A stretch of DNA of 64,000 nucleotides, from NCBI RefSeq assembly GCF_001667015.1, contig NZ_LZIS01000095.1:1-64000 (forward strand), read 5' to 3'. The position numbers and the translations under genes are program-made. This document shows positions 1-8,049 of the stretch, in pieces (the first letter of the stretch is position 1; every line of letters starts with the position of its first letter). Under the pieces are notes generated by a model, which worked only from the letters and a program-made list of their open reading frames with translations, did not search any database and had not been told where the DNA came from. This DNA is from Mycobacterium sp. E3198. Lineage in GTDB: Bacteria; Actinomycetota; Actinomycetes; Mycobacteriales; Mycobacteriaceae.

Positions 1-479
1 GGTGGGAGGGTTTCGGAGTTCATCTGCCACGCGAGCAGCACCTCGTGCGACATGGCCTTGCTCAACGAGATGGAGCTGCCGTAGCGCTGCGCGGGCGTCG
101 CCTCCTCGGCGATGTCCAACGCTTCGAAGGCGACGTGCAGCCCGTCGTCGTGCTGCACTCCCGCGGCTGCCAGGACGTCGGCCAGCCGGACGCCCCGCCA
201 CCGCGCGGTGGAGATCGCCCCGTGCGCCCAGGGCTCTTTCCCGGGTATGGGCCGCACCCGCAGCAGCTCGGCGCGCCGATTGCCGGCGCAGGCCAGCGTC
301 GCCACCACCTCGTGTTGCTCGAATTCGGTGGTCAGCTGCTCATAGGTCAGGCTGAGCGGCCTGTCCACCCGCCCGTTCACCACCAGTTGCCAGTCCTGCG
401 GCGCGGTCGCGGGGAACCGACCGTGATTGCGGGCGTAGAACGCGTCGATCGGGGTGATGCCGCCGTCGGCCAGCGCCGC
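1..479 (-). pseudogene. Sulfite-oxidase-type molybdopterin oxidoreductase, N-terminal part (inverted fragment)
   Basis: Read on the minus strand, this segment is open throughout and encodes the molybdopterin-binding domain of a sulfite-oxidase-like enzyme. Near its start is GGITPIDAFYARNHG; then come the Moco-ligand motif TLACAGNRR, with the conserved cysteine, and GAISTARWRGVRLADVL. It ends at base 1 in NSETLPP. The expected next residues (AHGGPVRVVVPG) lie on the opposite strand, starting near base 478. The two halves of one gene therefore point in opposite directions, as if this 480-bp piece had been flipped in place. About 25 expected N-terminal residues are missing and would lie left of the window. 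It may be a real inversion or an assembly error at a contig end. Confidence 0.8.
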
Positions 480-1017
480 CCACGGCGGTCCGGTGCGGGT
501 GGTGGTGCCCGGCTACATCGGTGCGCGCAGCGTCAAGTGGATCTCCGCCATCACCGTGCAAGCGGGCCCCTCGGAGAACTACTTCCAATCGCGCGACTAC
601 CGCATCCTGCCGCCGGACGCCGACCCCGACGCGGTCGCCGCGGGCGAGGGCATCCCGCTGTCGTCCCTGGCGCTCAACTGCGACATCCTCGACCCCACCG
701 ACGACGACCGGGTGCCGCGCGGTCAGTTGACCATCCGCGGCTACGGCATCGCCGGCGACGGCCGCAGCGTCGAGCGCGTCGACGTATCGCTCGATGACGG
801 GCTCACCTGGCGGCAAGCCGATCTGCATCCGGCGCCCAGTCAGTGGTCATGGCGACCGTGGTCGCTGGTCGTCGACGTGGCGCCGGGACCGTTGCGCATC
901 ACCGCCCGCGCCTGGGACGAGGCCGGCGCCGCACAGCCGGAATCCGCGGCGTCGCTGTGGAACCCGCGGGGCTACGGCAACAATGCGTGGGCGCGCGTCG
1001 CGTTGAGCGTGCACTGA
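475..1017 (+). pseudogene. Sulfite-oxidase-type molybdopterin oxidoreductase, C-terminal part
   Basis: This encodes the rest of the Moco domain (AHGGPVRVVVPGYIGARSVKW, the usual sulfite-oxidase motif) and the immunoglobulin-like dimerisation domain, with SLDDGLTWRQADL and a C-terminus NPRGYGNNAWARVALSVH. The stop is at 1015-1017. The frame stays open left to a GTG at 454, but bases 454-474 are antisense to the inverted N-terminal fragment, so that start is not credible. If the upstream 480 bp were turned round, the two parts would join into one continuous oxidase. In the arrangement shown, no functional enzyme could be made. Confidence 0.85.
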
Positions 1018-1026
1018 GCGAGTTGG

Positions 1027-1518
1027 CTAGGTCCCGTTGGACTTCTTCAGGTGCGCGATCTCGCCTCCCCATACCGATTGGGCGCCCGCATCACCGGTCC
1101 GGTAGACCTGCACGATCGACGAGACGCTCACGGCGAGAACGATAATCGCGACGACGACCTGGGCGGTCACCCGGCGCTTGTCGGATCGGCGTTCGATGAA
1201 ACGCAGTACGACCAGCCCGACTGCGACCACCAGCAGGGCGGCGGCGAAGTACACCATCGTGCTGCCGCGCTCGGCATGTTCCTGCAGGATCGGGCTGGGC
1301 TTCTTCCTCAGGTCATAGAGCCATTCGCCGGCGTTGGCGGTGATGGGCGTGATCACCATTGTGGCGACGGCCATCAGCAGCGTCAGCCACAGCAGCTGGC
1401 CCCGCCGGGCGGCCGGCCACAAACCGCAGGCGATTTCCAGCAGGGCCGTGAGCGGCACGAACACCACCACGATGTGCAGCAACAACGCATGCGCCGGAAG
1501 GCCGTTGACGACGTTCAT
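1027..1518 (-). CDS. DUF2231 family membrane protein
   Basis: This 163-residue protein has four hydrophobic segments (about residues 9-31, 42-62, 88-108 and 118-140) and a charged C-terminus, the layout of DUF2231 membrane proteins. The first helix carries a conserved HALLLHIVVVFVPL-like motif. The ATG at 1518 is preceded by GAGGGGG as ribosome binding site. It is convergent with the oxidase fragment and reads away from the lipoprotein upstream. The family has no established biochemical function; some members sit beside haem or metal proteins, so a redox link is possible but unproven. Confidence 0.75.
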   Translation of the reverse strand: MNVVNGLPAHALLLHIVVVFVPLTALLEIACGLWPAARRGQLLWLTLLMAVATMVITPITANAGEWLYDLRKKPSPILQEHAERGSTMVYFAAALLVVAVGLVVLRFIERRSDKRRVTAQVVVAIIVLAVSVSSIVQVYRTGDAGAQSVWGGEIAHLKKSNGT

Positions 1519-1552
1519 GAACCCCCTCGGGTGATCGCGATGGGCACCCGGG

Positions 1553-2182
1553 TCAGCCGCCGAGGCCCTTCTTTACGGCCGCCTGTTGCTTCTGGGCCAC
1601 GTCGGTGACGAACTCCTGCGGTGGCAGCGAGTCGACCGGTCCGTCGAACTCCAGCGTGACGAATGCCCGGCCCTCGGTGAAAAGCAAGATCAGGACACCC
1701 TTCGAGTTGTCCGGCGAGTTACCGGTCAGGGTCGTTCCGCCGGTTCCGACGTTGAATGGCTCGCTCTTCGGATTCTTGACGTTGTCGCCCTGAGCGCCCT
1801 TGGCAGCGTTCAGCGCGTTCGTGGCGGCCGCCGGGTCCGGGAAAACCTGGATGGTGTCCTTGATGACGTGGCTGTTGTCCTGGGTGCTGAAGACCGTCGC
1901 GACGCCCGGCTGGCCGTTGGGGTTGTTCGTCGGCGGGCTGCCCGTGAACTGGATCGGTGCGTCGATGTCGGTCGCCTGGATCAACAGCGAGGCGTAGTCG
2001 GCGCCTTGCGCCGGCGCCGACGGTTTCGGAGCCGAGCTGCTGGTATTCGTCCCGGGGCTGGATGACCCCGATTGCGACGTCGGGGAGGTCGACGGAGCCG
2101 GCTTACTGCCGCAACCGGCCACCGACACCGAGAGCGCCGTCGCCGCCGCGAGGCCCGCGATCACCGTCCGAGAAACCCTCAT
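1553..2182 (-). CDS. Putative secreted lipoprotein
   Basis: This 209-residue protein starts at the ATG at 2182, chosen over an upstream in-frame ATG because GGAAGGAG lies about 10 bases before it. The N-terminus (MRVSRTVIAGLAAATALS) is a signal peptide ending in a lipobox, VAGC, so the mature protein should be lipid-anchored at the cysteine. A Ser/Thr/Pro-rich linker of about 35 residues follows, then a soluble domain that I cannot assign to a characterised family. It lies 102 bp downstream of the sigma-factor gene on the same strand and could be co-transcribed with it. Confidence 0.8.
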   Translation of the reverse strand: MRVSRTVIAGLAAATALSVSVAGCGSKPAPSTSPTSQSGSSSPGTNTSSSAPKPSAPAQGADYASLLIQATDIDAPIQFTGSPPTNNPNGQPGVATVFSTQDNSHVIKDTIQVFPDPAAATNALNAAKGAQGDNVKNPKSEPFNVGTGGTTLTGNSPDNSKGVLILLFTEGRAFVTLEFDGPVDSLPPQEFVTDVAQKQQAAVKKGLGG

Positions 2183-2284
2183 CGCATCGCGCTCCTTCCA
2201 GGCTGACTCCGGCGACACAGTCGACTCGTTTCCGAATCGCACAGTACATCGCCCGGAGCCGCCGAAGGTGGCGGCGCGAGGGAG

Positions 2285-3088
2285 TCAATCCAGTTGGTCG
2301 CGCAGGCAGCGCAGCGTGTTGGCCAAGATGCGAGAGACCTGCATCTGCGAGACGCCGATTCGCTCGGCGATCTGGCTTTGGGTCATCGATTCGAAGAACC
2401 GCATGTGCAGCACCTGGCGTTCCCGCTCGGGGAGCGCACCCACCAGTGCGCGCACCGCCTCGCGGTTGGTGATGTGGTCGATTTGCGGATCGTTGTCGCC
2501 CACCGCGTCCGCCACCGATCGCGGTTTGCCCGAGTCGTCGGCGCCGAGGGGCGCGTCCAGCGAGTCGAGCCGGTAGGCGTCGCCCGCGACGAGGCATTCG
2601 ACGATTTCCTCCCGCGGGACTTCCAGCACCTGAGCCAGCTCGCCGGCAGTGGGCGCGCGACCCAGCCGTTGCGCCAAATCGCTTGTCGTCCTGCTGATTT
2701 GGACATGCAGCTCGCGAAGCCGGCGCGGCACACGCATGCCCCAGCTGTAGTCGCGGAAGTAACGCCGAACCTCGCCCATCATGGTGGGAACCGCGAATCC
2801 GATGAAGCTGGGCCCTTTGTCGGGGTCAAATCGGTTGACGGCGTTCATCAACCCAAGGCGGGCGACCTGAATCAGGTCGTCGAGACCTTCGCCGCGGCGG
2901 GCGAAGTGGCTGGCCACATGGTCGGCCAGGGGCAGGCATCGGGCAACGATGCGTTCGCGTTGTCGGCGGTACTCGTGAGACTCACCCGGCATCCGGCGCA
3001 GCGCAACGAACATCTCGACAACGTCGTCGTATGAATCGTCAGTGTTGGTTGATCGGGTGGGGCGGGGTGCAGTCGCGACGTCGGTCAT
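2285..3088 (-). CDS. RNA polymerase sigma factor, SigB/SigF (group 3) type
   Basis: This 267-residue sigma-70 family protein is of the stress/sporulation type. Region 2 shows LADHVASHFARRGEGLDDLIQ, then GLMNAVNRFDP and the core-binding stretch. Region 3 contains GRAPTAGELAQVL. Region 4 ends in a helix-turn-helix (SQIAERIGVSQMQVSRILA) for -35 recognition. The ATG at 3088 (MTDVATAP) is preferred over an upstream start with a poor leader. SigF in M. tuberculosis sits behind its anti-sigma gene rsbW; no anti-sigma or anti-anti-sigma gene is visible here, so this is a solitary paralogue, a common situation in non-tuberculous mycobacteria. Confidence 0.88.
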   Translation of the reverse strand: MTDVATAPRPTRSTNTDDSYDDVVEMFVALRRMPGESHEYRRQRERIVARCLPLADHVASHFARRGEGLDDLIQVARLGLMNAVNRFDPDKGPSFIGFAVPTMMGEVRRYFRDYSWGMRVPRRLRELHVQISRTTSDLAQRLGRAPTAGELAQVLEVPREEIVECLVAGDAYRLDSLDAPLGADDSGKPRSVADAVGDNDPQIDHITNREAVRALVGALPERERQVLHMRFFESMTQSQIAERIGVSQMQVSRILANTLRCLRDQLD

Positions 3089-3525
3089 CGGCTGAATCGC
3101 GTCGAGCCGACGCAACTCGCAGTGAAAAGATAAGCGCACGAATGGATTTGCATGGGGCCCACTTCCTATGGGTCACGTGCGGCAGGGCATCGCAACTATG
3201 CGTACAGTCGCCTCCGCCGCACTTGTATCCGCAGGACGGGTCGATGATCAGCGCACGAAACAACAACGGGAAATGGGTGACAGTGCTGATGTCGCCGAAG
3301 CCACGTCAAGCCCAGAGCCCGAGGGCTGATTGACCGCTTTGAGCTAAACGGCGACAGGTCCAGATCGGATCTCATCCGTGACTATACGCCTCATCGCACG
3401 AACACGCGATTTCGCTCCCATAACGGCGCGAGGGCGGGCTTCGCTGACCGGGAGTCCTCGAGAACGTCCGCCGCTGGTCTGCTACGGGTTTCTGTTTCGG
3501 TCCTCGCCTGAGTACCGTTCGCCCC
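3089..3525. other. Intergenic region between sigma factor and SDR (437 bp)
   Basis: The region separates two divergently transcribed genes, so both promoters should lie here. No open frame with a plausible ribosome site, no RNA gene and no strong hairpin was seen. I looked for a SigF-type promoter (GTTT, spacer, GGGTAT) on both strands and found no convincing match. Confidence 0.5.
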
Positions 3526-4404
3526 ATGGATCTGCTGGGCGGCCGCGGTGTGGTGGTCTCCGGCGGCAGCCGCGGTATCGGGCGCGCGGTGACCGAACTG
3601 ATGTGCGAGCTCGGCGCCGGCGTCGTCGTCAACGGCCGCGACGCCGATGCCGTGGGGGAGACCGTCGCGGTGATCGCGGCCTCCGGCGGCCGCATCACCC
3701 CGGTGGTCGGCGCCGCGGACGACGAACGGGTGGCCGGCGCGCTGATCGACGAATGCCTGAACACTTTCGGGCGGTTCGACGCCCTGATCAATTGCGCCGG
3801 GATCGCCGAGCCGCCCGGCTCGTCGATCCTCAACATCTCGCCGGCGGACTTCGACCACCTGATCAGCGCGCACCTGGGTACGGCGTTTCACACCAGCCAG
3901 GTCGCGGCCCGCGTCATGGCCGCCCAAGGACACGGAGCGATCATCAACACCGGTTCGGTGGCCTTTCTCGGCGACTACGGCGGAACCGGCTACCCCGCGG
4001 GCAAAGGCGCCGTCAACGGGCTGACGATGGCCATCGCTGCGGAGCTGAAGCCCTATGGGGTGCGGGCGAACGTGGTGTGTCCCGGCGCGCGGACGCGCCT
4101 GTCCACCGGGGCCGAGTACGAACAACACATCGCGGACCTCCACCGCCGCGGATTGCTCGACGAGATGACGATGCGCGCCTCGCTGGACAGTGCGCCGGCC
4201 ACTTTCGTGGCCCCGCTTTACGCCTATCTCGCCAGCGGGTTGTCACGCGACGTGACGGGTCAAATCTTCGTCGCCGCAGGCGGATTCGTCGGCAGCTTCG
4301 ATCGGCCGGCGCCGCGCGTGCTGGCGTATCGCGACCATCACACCGCCGAACCCTGGTCCGTCGAGGACCTGCACAAAATGATCGGCCTGCCCGCACCCGG
4401 CTGA
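3526..4404 (+). CDS. Short-chain dehydrogenase/reductase
   Basis: This 292-residue classical SDR should catalyse NAD(P)-dependent oxidation or reduction of an alcohol or ketone. The Rossmann nucleotide motif is GGSRGIG near residues 12-18, the structural NCAG motif is near residue 90, and the catalytic Ser is in INTGSVAF with YPAGK supplying Tyr and Lys. A C-terminal extension of about 40 residues (ending MIGLPAPG) exceeds the 250-residue norm. It heads a tightly packed plus-strand group with the FAD monooxygenase 15 bp downstream, which suggests a shared substrate. Substrate unknown. Confidence 0.85.
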   Translation: MDLLGGRGVVVSGGSRGIGRAVTELMCELGAGVVVNGRDADAVGETVAVIAASGGRITPVVGAADDERVAGALIDECLNTFGRFDALINCAGIAEPPGSSILNISPADFDHLISAHLGTAFHTSQVAARVMAAQGHGAIINTGSVAFLGDYGGTGYPAGKGAVNGLTMAIAAELKPYGVRANVVCPGARTRLSTGAEYEQHIADLHRRGLLDEMTMRASLDSAPATFVAPLYAYLASGLSRDVTGQIFVAAGGFVGSFDRPAPRVLAYRDHHTAEPWSVEDLHKMIGLPAPG

Positions 4405-4419
4405 CCGGCGCGCGAGCGC

Positions 4420-5664
4420 GTGAACCGATCGGCCGGCGGTTACGTATCCACTGGAGTGACGAGCGGCGGGGCCCTTCGGATCCTGGTTATCGGCGCGGGC
4501 GTGAGCGGCATTTCCATCGCGCGGGGACTGCTGCGGGACGGCCATGACGTCACGGTTTTCGAACAGCGCGCCGACACCCGCGCCGGCGGTGGCGCGGTGA
4601 CCGTCTGGCCCAATGGCGCGGCGGTGTTGCGGCAGCTGGGCGTCGACATGGACGGGGCCGGCCAGCCGCTTTCCCGCGTGCGCGTCCAGACATCTCGGGG
4701 ACGCCGGCTCGCCACCTTGGACGTGACCGCGATGGCGGACCGGCTGGGCGAACCCGTTCGAATGGTCCCCCGTCGCCTCCTGTTGGATCGGTTGTCGGAC
4801 GGCTTCCCAGTCGATCGCATCCGGTGCAACGCGCGAGCGGTGGAGGTCGCCCCGGCGCCCGGTGGCGCGGAAGTCCGATTCGAAGACGGCAGCGTGGCCC
4901 GCGGCGACGTGGTGATCGGTGCCGATGGTTTGCACTCGATCCTGCGCGATGTCCTCGGCGCGCCCGCCGCCGAGCCAACCGGCTGGTGCAGCTGGCAGGG
5001 CCTCGCGGCCGTTCCGGAGGTCACCGACTCGCGCGTGGCGATGATCGCCATCGGTGCAGGGGGGAACGTCGGCGTGTGGCCGGCGGGCGGTTGCGAAGTG
5101 CAGTGGTGGTTCGACTTGCCGTGGTCGCACGACTTCGTCAGGCCGCCGCGCCCGCTCGAGCTGCTTCGGTCCAATTTCACCGGCTGGTCCGACATTGTCG
5201 ACCTCGTCCTGGGCCGACTCACCGACGACGACCTGACGGGCTCGCCGTATCCGCATTTCCGGCACCCCGTTGCCGCCGCCCTGCCCGCTGGTCCGCTGAC
5301 GTTGCTCGGCGACGCGGCCCACACCATGCCGCCCACCCTCGCCCAGGGAACCAACCAGGCGCTGCTCGACACCATGGTGTTGTGCAAGGCGCTGTCGCAG
5401 GTCCGCAACGAGGGCAGGCAGATTTCCCGCGCGCTGCGCCGGTATGAGCAGACCCGGCGACGCCGCGTCGCGGCCGTGTCACGGGTGGCGGCGCTGCAGG
5501 TGGCCCACGGCGAGTCCGTGCTGCGGCCCGCGGCGTTGATCCCCGACCGGCTACATACCCGGTTGCTGACCGCGTTCCTGGGCGCGACGAGTCACCGCCG
5601 GATGTCGGCGGAGATCGATCGGGGCCTCGCCGCCGCAACCCCTGTCCCGGCGGTGCGCCCGTGA
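4420..5664 (+). CDS. FAD-dependent monooxygenase (PHBH/UbiH type)
   Basis: This 414-residue flavoprotein belongs to the aromatic hydroxylase superfamily. It has an N-terminal dinucleotide fold (VIGAGVSGISIARGL), the DG motif (GDVVIGADGLHS) that contacts FAD and NAD(P)H, and the GD motif (LLGDAAHTMPPTLAQGTNQA) binding the FAD ribityl chain. Such enzymes use NAD(P)H and O2 to hydroxylate or epoxidise a substrate. The start is GTG at 4420; GTG at 4456 is possible and would remove a poorly conserved leader. It lies 15 bp after the SDR and overlaps the next gene by 4 bp, so it is probably in an operon. Substrate unknown. Confidence 0.85.
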   Translation: MNRSAGGYVSTGVTSGGALRILVIGAGVSGISIARGLLRDGHDVTVFEQRADTRAGGGAVTVWPNGAAVLRQLGVDMDGAGQPLSRVRVQTSRGRRLATLDVTAMADRLGEPVRMVPRRLLLDRLSDGFPVDRIRCNARAVEVAPAPGGAEVRFEDGSVARGDVVIGADGLHSILRDVLGAPAAEPTGWCSWQGLAAVPEVTDSRVAMIAIGAGGNVGVWPAGGCEVQWWFDLPWSHDFVRPPRPLELLRSNFTGWSDIVDLVLGRLTDDDLTGSPYPHFRHPVAAALPAGPLTLLGDAAHTMPPTLAQGTNQALLDTMVLCKALSQVRNEGRQISRALRRYEQTRRRRVAAVSRVAALQVAHGESVLRPAALIPDRLHTRLLTAFLGATSHRRMSAEIDRGLAAATPVPAVRP

Positions 5665-6284
5665 GCGCGACTCCCGTCCTCACCACCGTGCGTCACGCCG
5701 ACGGTCCCGTCCGGGTGCGCGGGGACCTCGACGCGCCGTCGCGCAAACGATGGCTCGTCAAGTGGTGCGTGCTGGCCGTTCCGCACTACCCGATATTGAT
5801 AGCGCTGTATGCGGTGTATCCGCTGCTGACGATCGTCGCGGGCGTCGCGATCCTGTTCACCGGGCGCTATCCGCGCCCGATCTTCGACTTCAACGTGGGG
5901 GTGCTGCGCTGGTCGTGGCGGGTGATGAATTACCGATTCCCGATGAACAGCACCGACAAGTACCCGCCTTTCACGTTGGCGCCGCGGCCCGACTACCCCG
6001 GTGACCTGTCGGTCGACTACCCGGAGCGGCTGACCAGATGGGCAGTGCTGGTGAAGTGGTGGCTACTGGGGCTCCCGCAGATACTTCTGTGTTGGGCGAT
6101 GGAGCCGCTGTTGCAGGTGCTGTGCGTCATCTCGGCGGCCTGGCTGTTGTGCACCGGGTCCATCCACCCCGGCATGCACGACCTCCTGATGGGGATCGTT
6201 CGGTGGCGCTACCGGGTGGCGGTGTACGTATCGTTGATGTCTGACGAATATCCACCGTTCCAACTTGATCTAGGCGGTCGATAA
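5661..6284 (+). CDS. DUF4389 domain membrane protein (internally duplicated)
   Basis: This 207-residue membrane protein starts at a GTG overlapping the previous stop (GTGA). It consists of two similar halves, each with two hydrophobic segments, a ...LRWSWRV or ...VRWRYRV motif and an ending of the form (D/S)-(K/E)-Y-P-P-F, so it arose by internal duplication. DUF4389 proteins are inner-membrane proteins of unknown role. The 4-bp overlap argues for translational coupling to the monooxygenase. Confidence 0.8.
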   Translation: MSATPVLTTVRHADGPVRVRGDLDAPSRKRWLVKWCVLAVPHYPILIALYAVYPLLTIVAGVAILFTGRYPRPIFDFNVGVLRWSWRVMNYRFPMNSTDKYPPFTLAPRPDYPGDLSVDYPERLTRWAVLVKWWLLGLPQILLCWAMEPLLQVLCVISAAWLLCTGSIHPGMHDLLMGIVRWRYRVAVYVSLMSDEYPPFQLDLGGR

Positions 6285-6298
6285 CGCGCGAAAATCCT

Positions 6299-6910
6299 TT
6301 GTTCCCTTACATCTATCGGTTTGGACAGCCGGTTTTCGACCGGCTCTTCTACAACCGCTATCGTCGCGCGGCGATCGCCCACGCGACCGGCCGGCTGCTG
6401 ATGGTCGGCCTGGGTCCGGGAACCGACCTGAAGTTCGTGCCGCCCGCGGTGACGGCGGTCGCCGCCGTGGAGCCGGTCGCCGCGTTCCGCCGGATGGCGT
6501 CGCGCCTCGCCGACCGACACGGCGTCGCCGTCGAAGTCGTCGACGGCACTGGCGAGTCGATCCCATTCCCGGACAACAGTTTCGACTCGGTCCACATCGG
6601 GCTGGTGCTGTGCTCGGTCGACGATGTGGCAGCGACGCTGCGCGAGATCCGGCGCGTCCTGTCCCCCGGGGGGAGGTTGGTGGTCCTCGAGCACGTCCGC
6701 GGCGAGGGCGCCACGGGCCGGCTGCAGGATCTCGTTGCGGGGCCGTGGTCGTGGTTGGCCGCCGGCTGCCATCCGAACCGCCGAACGGTCGACGCCATCG
6801 CCGCGGCCGGCTTCGATACCTCGGGGCTGCGGCGCGTCCGAACCCCGGTGCCGTTTCCGTGCAAGCCGCATCTACAAGGCTTCGCCACCGCGATCGCCGA
6901 TGCCGGCTAG
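6299..6910 (+). CDS. Class I SAM-dependent methyltransferase
   Basis: This 203-residue protein has the type-11 methyltransferase core: SAM motif I LLMVGLGPGTDLKF, an acidic residue at the end of strand 2 (AVEP), a conserved PFPDNSFDSVHIGLVLCSV stretch and a post-core LREIRRVLSPGGRLVVLEHVR segment. The TTG at 6299 is the start most consistent with an N-terminus MFPYIYRFGQP; no strong ribosome site precedes it. Spacing of 14 bp to the DUF4389 gene suggests it is the last gene of the SDR-monooxygenase group, where it might methylate the oxidised product. Confidence 0.8.
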   Translation: MFPYIYRFGQPVFDRLFYNRYRRAAIAHATGRLLMVGLGPGTDLKFVPPAVTAVAAVEPVAAFRRMASRLADRHGVAVEVVDGTGESIPFPDNSFDSVHIGLVLCSVDDVAATLREIRRVLSPGGRLVVLEHVRGEGATGRLQDLVAGPWSWLAAGCHPNRRTVDAIAAAGFDTSGLRRVRTPVPFPCKPHLQGFATAIADAG

Positions 6911-7022
6911 ATCGGCATTGAACCAACGGGGCGCGTATTTCGTGTAGTCCTCGACGCTGCGTGTCGTCGGCGAGGACGGCGCCGACGCGATCGTCGCGGC
7001 CCTCAGGGAAGGGACTGTGGTC

Positions 7023-7889
7023 ATGAATTTTTCCGTGTTGGCGCCCGAGATCAATTCGGCGCGGATGTTCGCCGGCGCGGGTTCCGCTCCCATGTTGGGA
7101 GCGGCCGCCGCTTGGGACGCGTTGGCCTCCGAGCTGGGGTCCGCGGCGTCATCGTTTTCCTCGGTCACGTCGGGCCTGACGGGCCAGGCGTGGCAGGGTC
7201 CGGCGTCGGCGGCGATGGCGGCCGCGGCGGCCCCGTACGCGAGATGGTTGAGTGCGGCGGCGAGTCAGGCGACCGGGGCGGCCGGGCAGGCCCGGGCGGT
7301 GGCCGGCGCGTTCGAAGCCGCTCGGGCCGCGACGGTGCATCCGCTGGAGGTCGCTGCCAACCGAAATGGGTTGGTGCAGTTGATAATCGCGAACTTGTTC
7401 GGGCAGAACGCGCCGGCGATCGCGGCCGCCGAGGCCGACTACGAGCGGATGTGGGCGCAGGACGTGGCCGCGATGGTTGGCTACCACGCGGGAGCCTCGA
7501 CCGCCGCCGCGCAGCTGCCGCAGTGGCAGCAGTCGGTAAACGGTTTGGCAACCCGGCTGGCGGCCGCGCTGGGCCTCAGCCCGGTCACCAACCCCGTGCC
7601 CGGCGACCCGGACTTCATGAGCCAAACGGGCGGGTTCGCGGGCTTGCTGTCGAACACGTCCGTGGCCGACCCCGACGACAACAATTTCGTCGGGACGACC
7701 TTCACCAGCCCGCTCTTCACGGCCGCGGTCACCTCCGGCGCCGAGCCCACGCTGGGCTTGGGCGCTCCCGGCCAGACGATACTGACGTTCCAGAGCCCGG
7801 TTGCCCCGTTCTTGAATAGTTCGCTCGCCCTTCCGGTTACCGATCCGCTGGCGCCCCTGTTCACCGCGCTGCTTCCGCTCGGGTTCTGA
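7023..7889 (+). CDS. PPE family protein
   Basis: This 288-residue PPE protein is likely exported by a type VII system. The N-terminal 180-residue domain has the APEINS variant of the PPE motif, a WQGPASAAM (WxG) turn, and the helical PPE core with [19 protein letters not shown]. The C-terminal 110 residues are low-complexity and belong to no recognised subgroup. The ATG at 7023 is preferred over GTG 7017 because AGGGA lies at a workable distance. No PE gene precedes it, so its secretion partner must come from elsewhere. The N-terminal domain is closely similar to that of the next gene. Confidence 0.85.
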   Translation: MNFSVLAPEINSARMFAGAGSAPMLGAAAAWDALASELGSAASSFSSVTSGLTGQAWQGPASAAMAAAAAPYARWLSAAASQATGAAGQARAVAGAFEAARAATVHPLEVAANRNGLVQLIIANLFGQNAPAIAAAEADYERMWAQDVAAMVGYHAGASTAAAQLPQWQQSVNGLATRLAAALGLSPVTNPVPGDPDFMSQTGGFAGLLSNTSVADPDDNNFVGTTFTSPLFTAAVTSGAEPTLGLGAPGQTILTFQSPVAPFLNSSLALPVTDPLAPLFTALLPLGF

Positions 7890-8049
7890 GCGTTCGGCAA
7901 ACGCCGGCGCAACGACCGGCAAAGGTGAGGTTTCGCATGGCGCCGGTTTCCGGCGGAACTCCAAAATTTCGCCAATCGAAGTCCTAAAATTCGGCTGCGC
8001 GGCTCTCCGGCACCCATCGTCCGGCGAGGCGGAGTGATAGGAGGCCATC

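Noticed and set aside
3089..3525. Possible small genes between the sigma factor and the SDR
   Set aside because: Frames present lack ribosome sites and overlap the better-supported coding strands.
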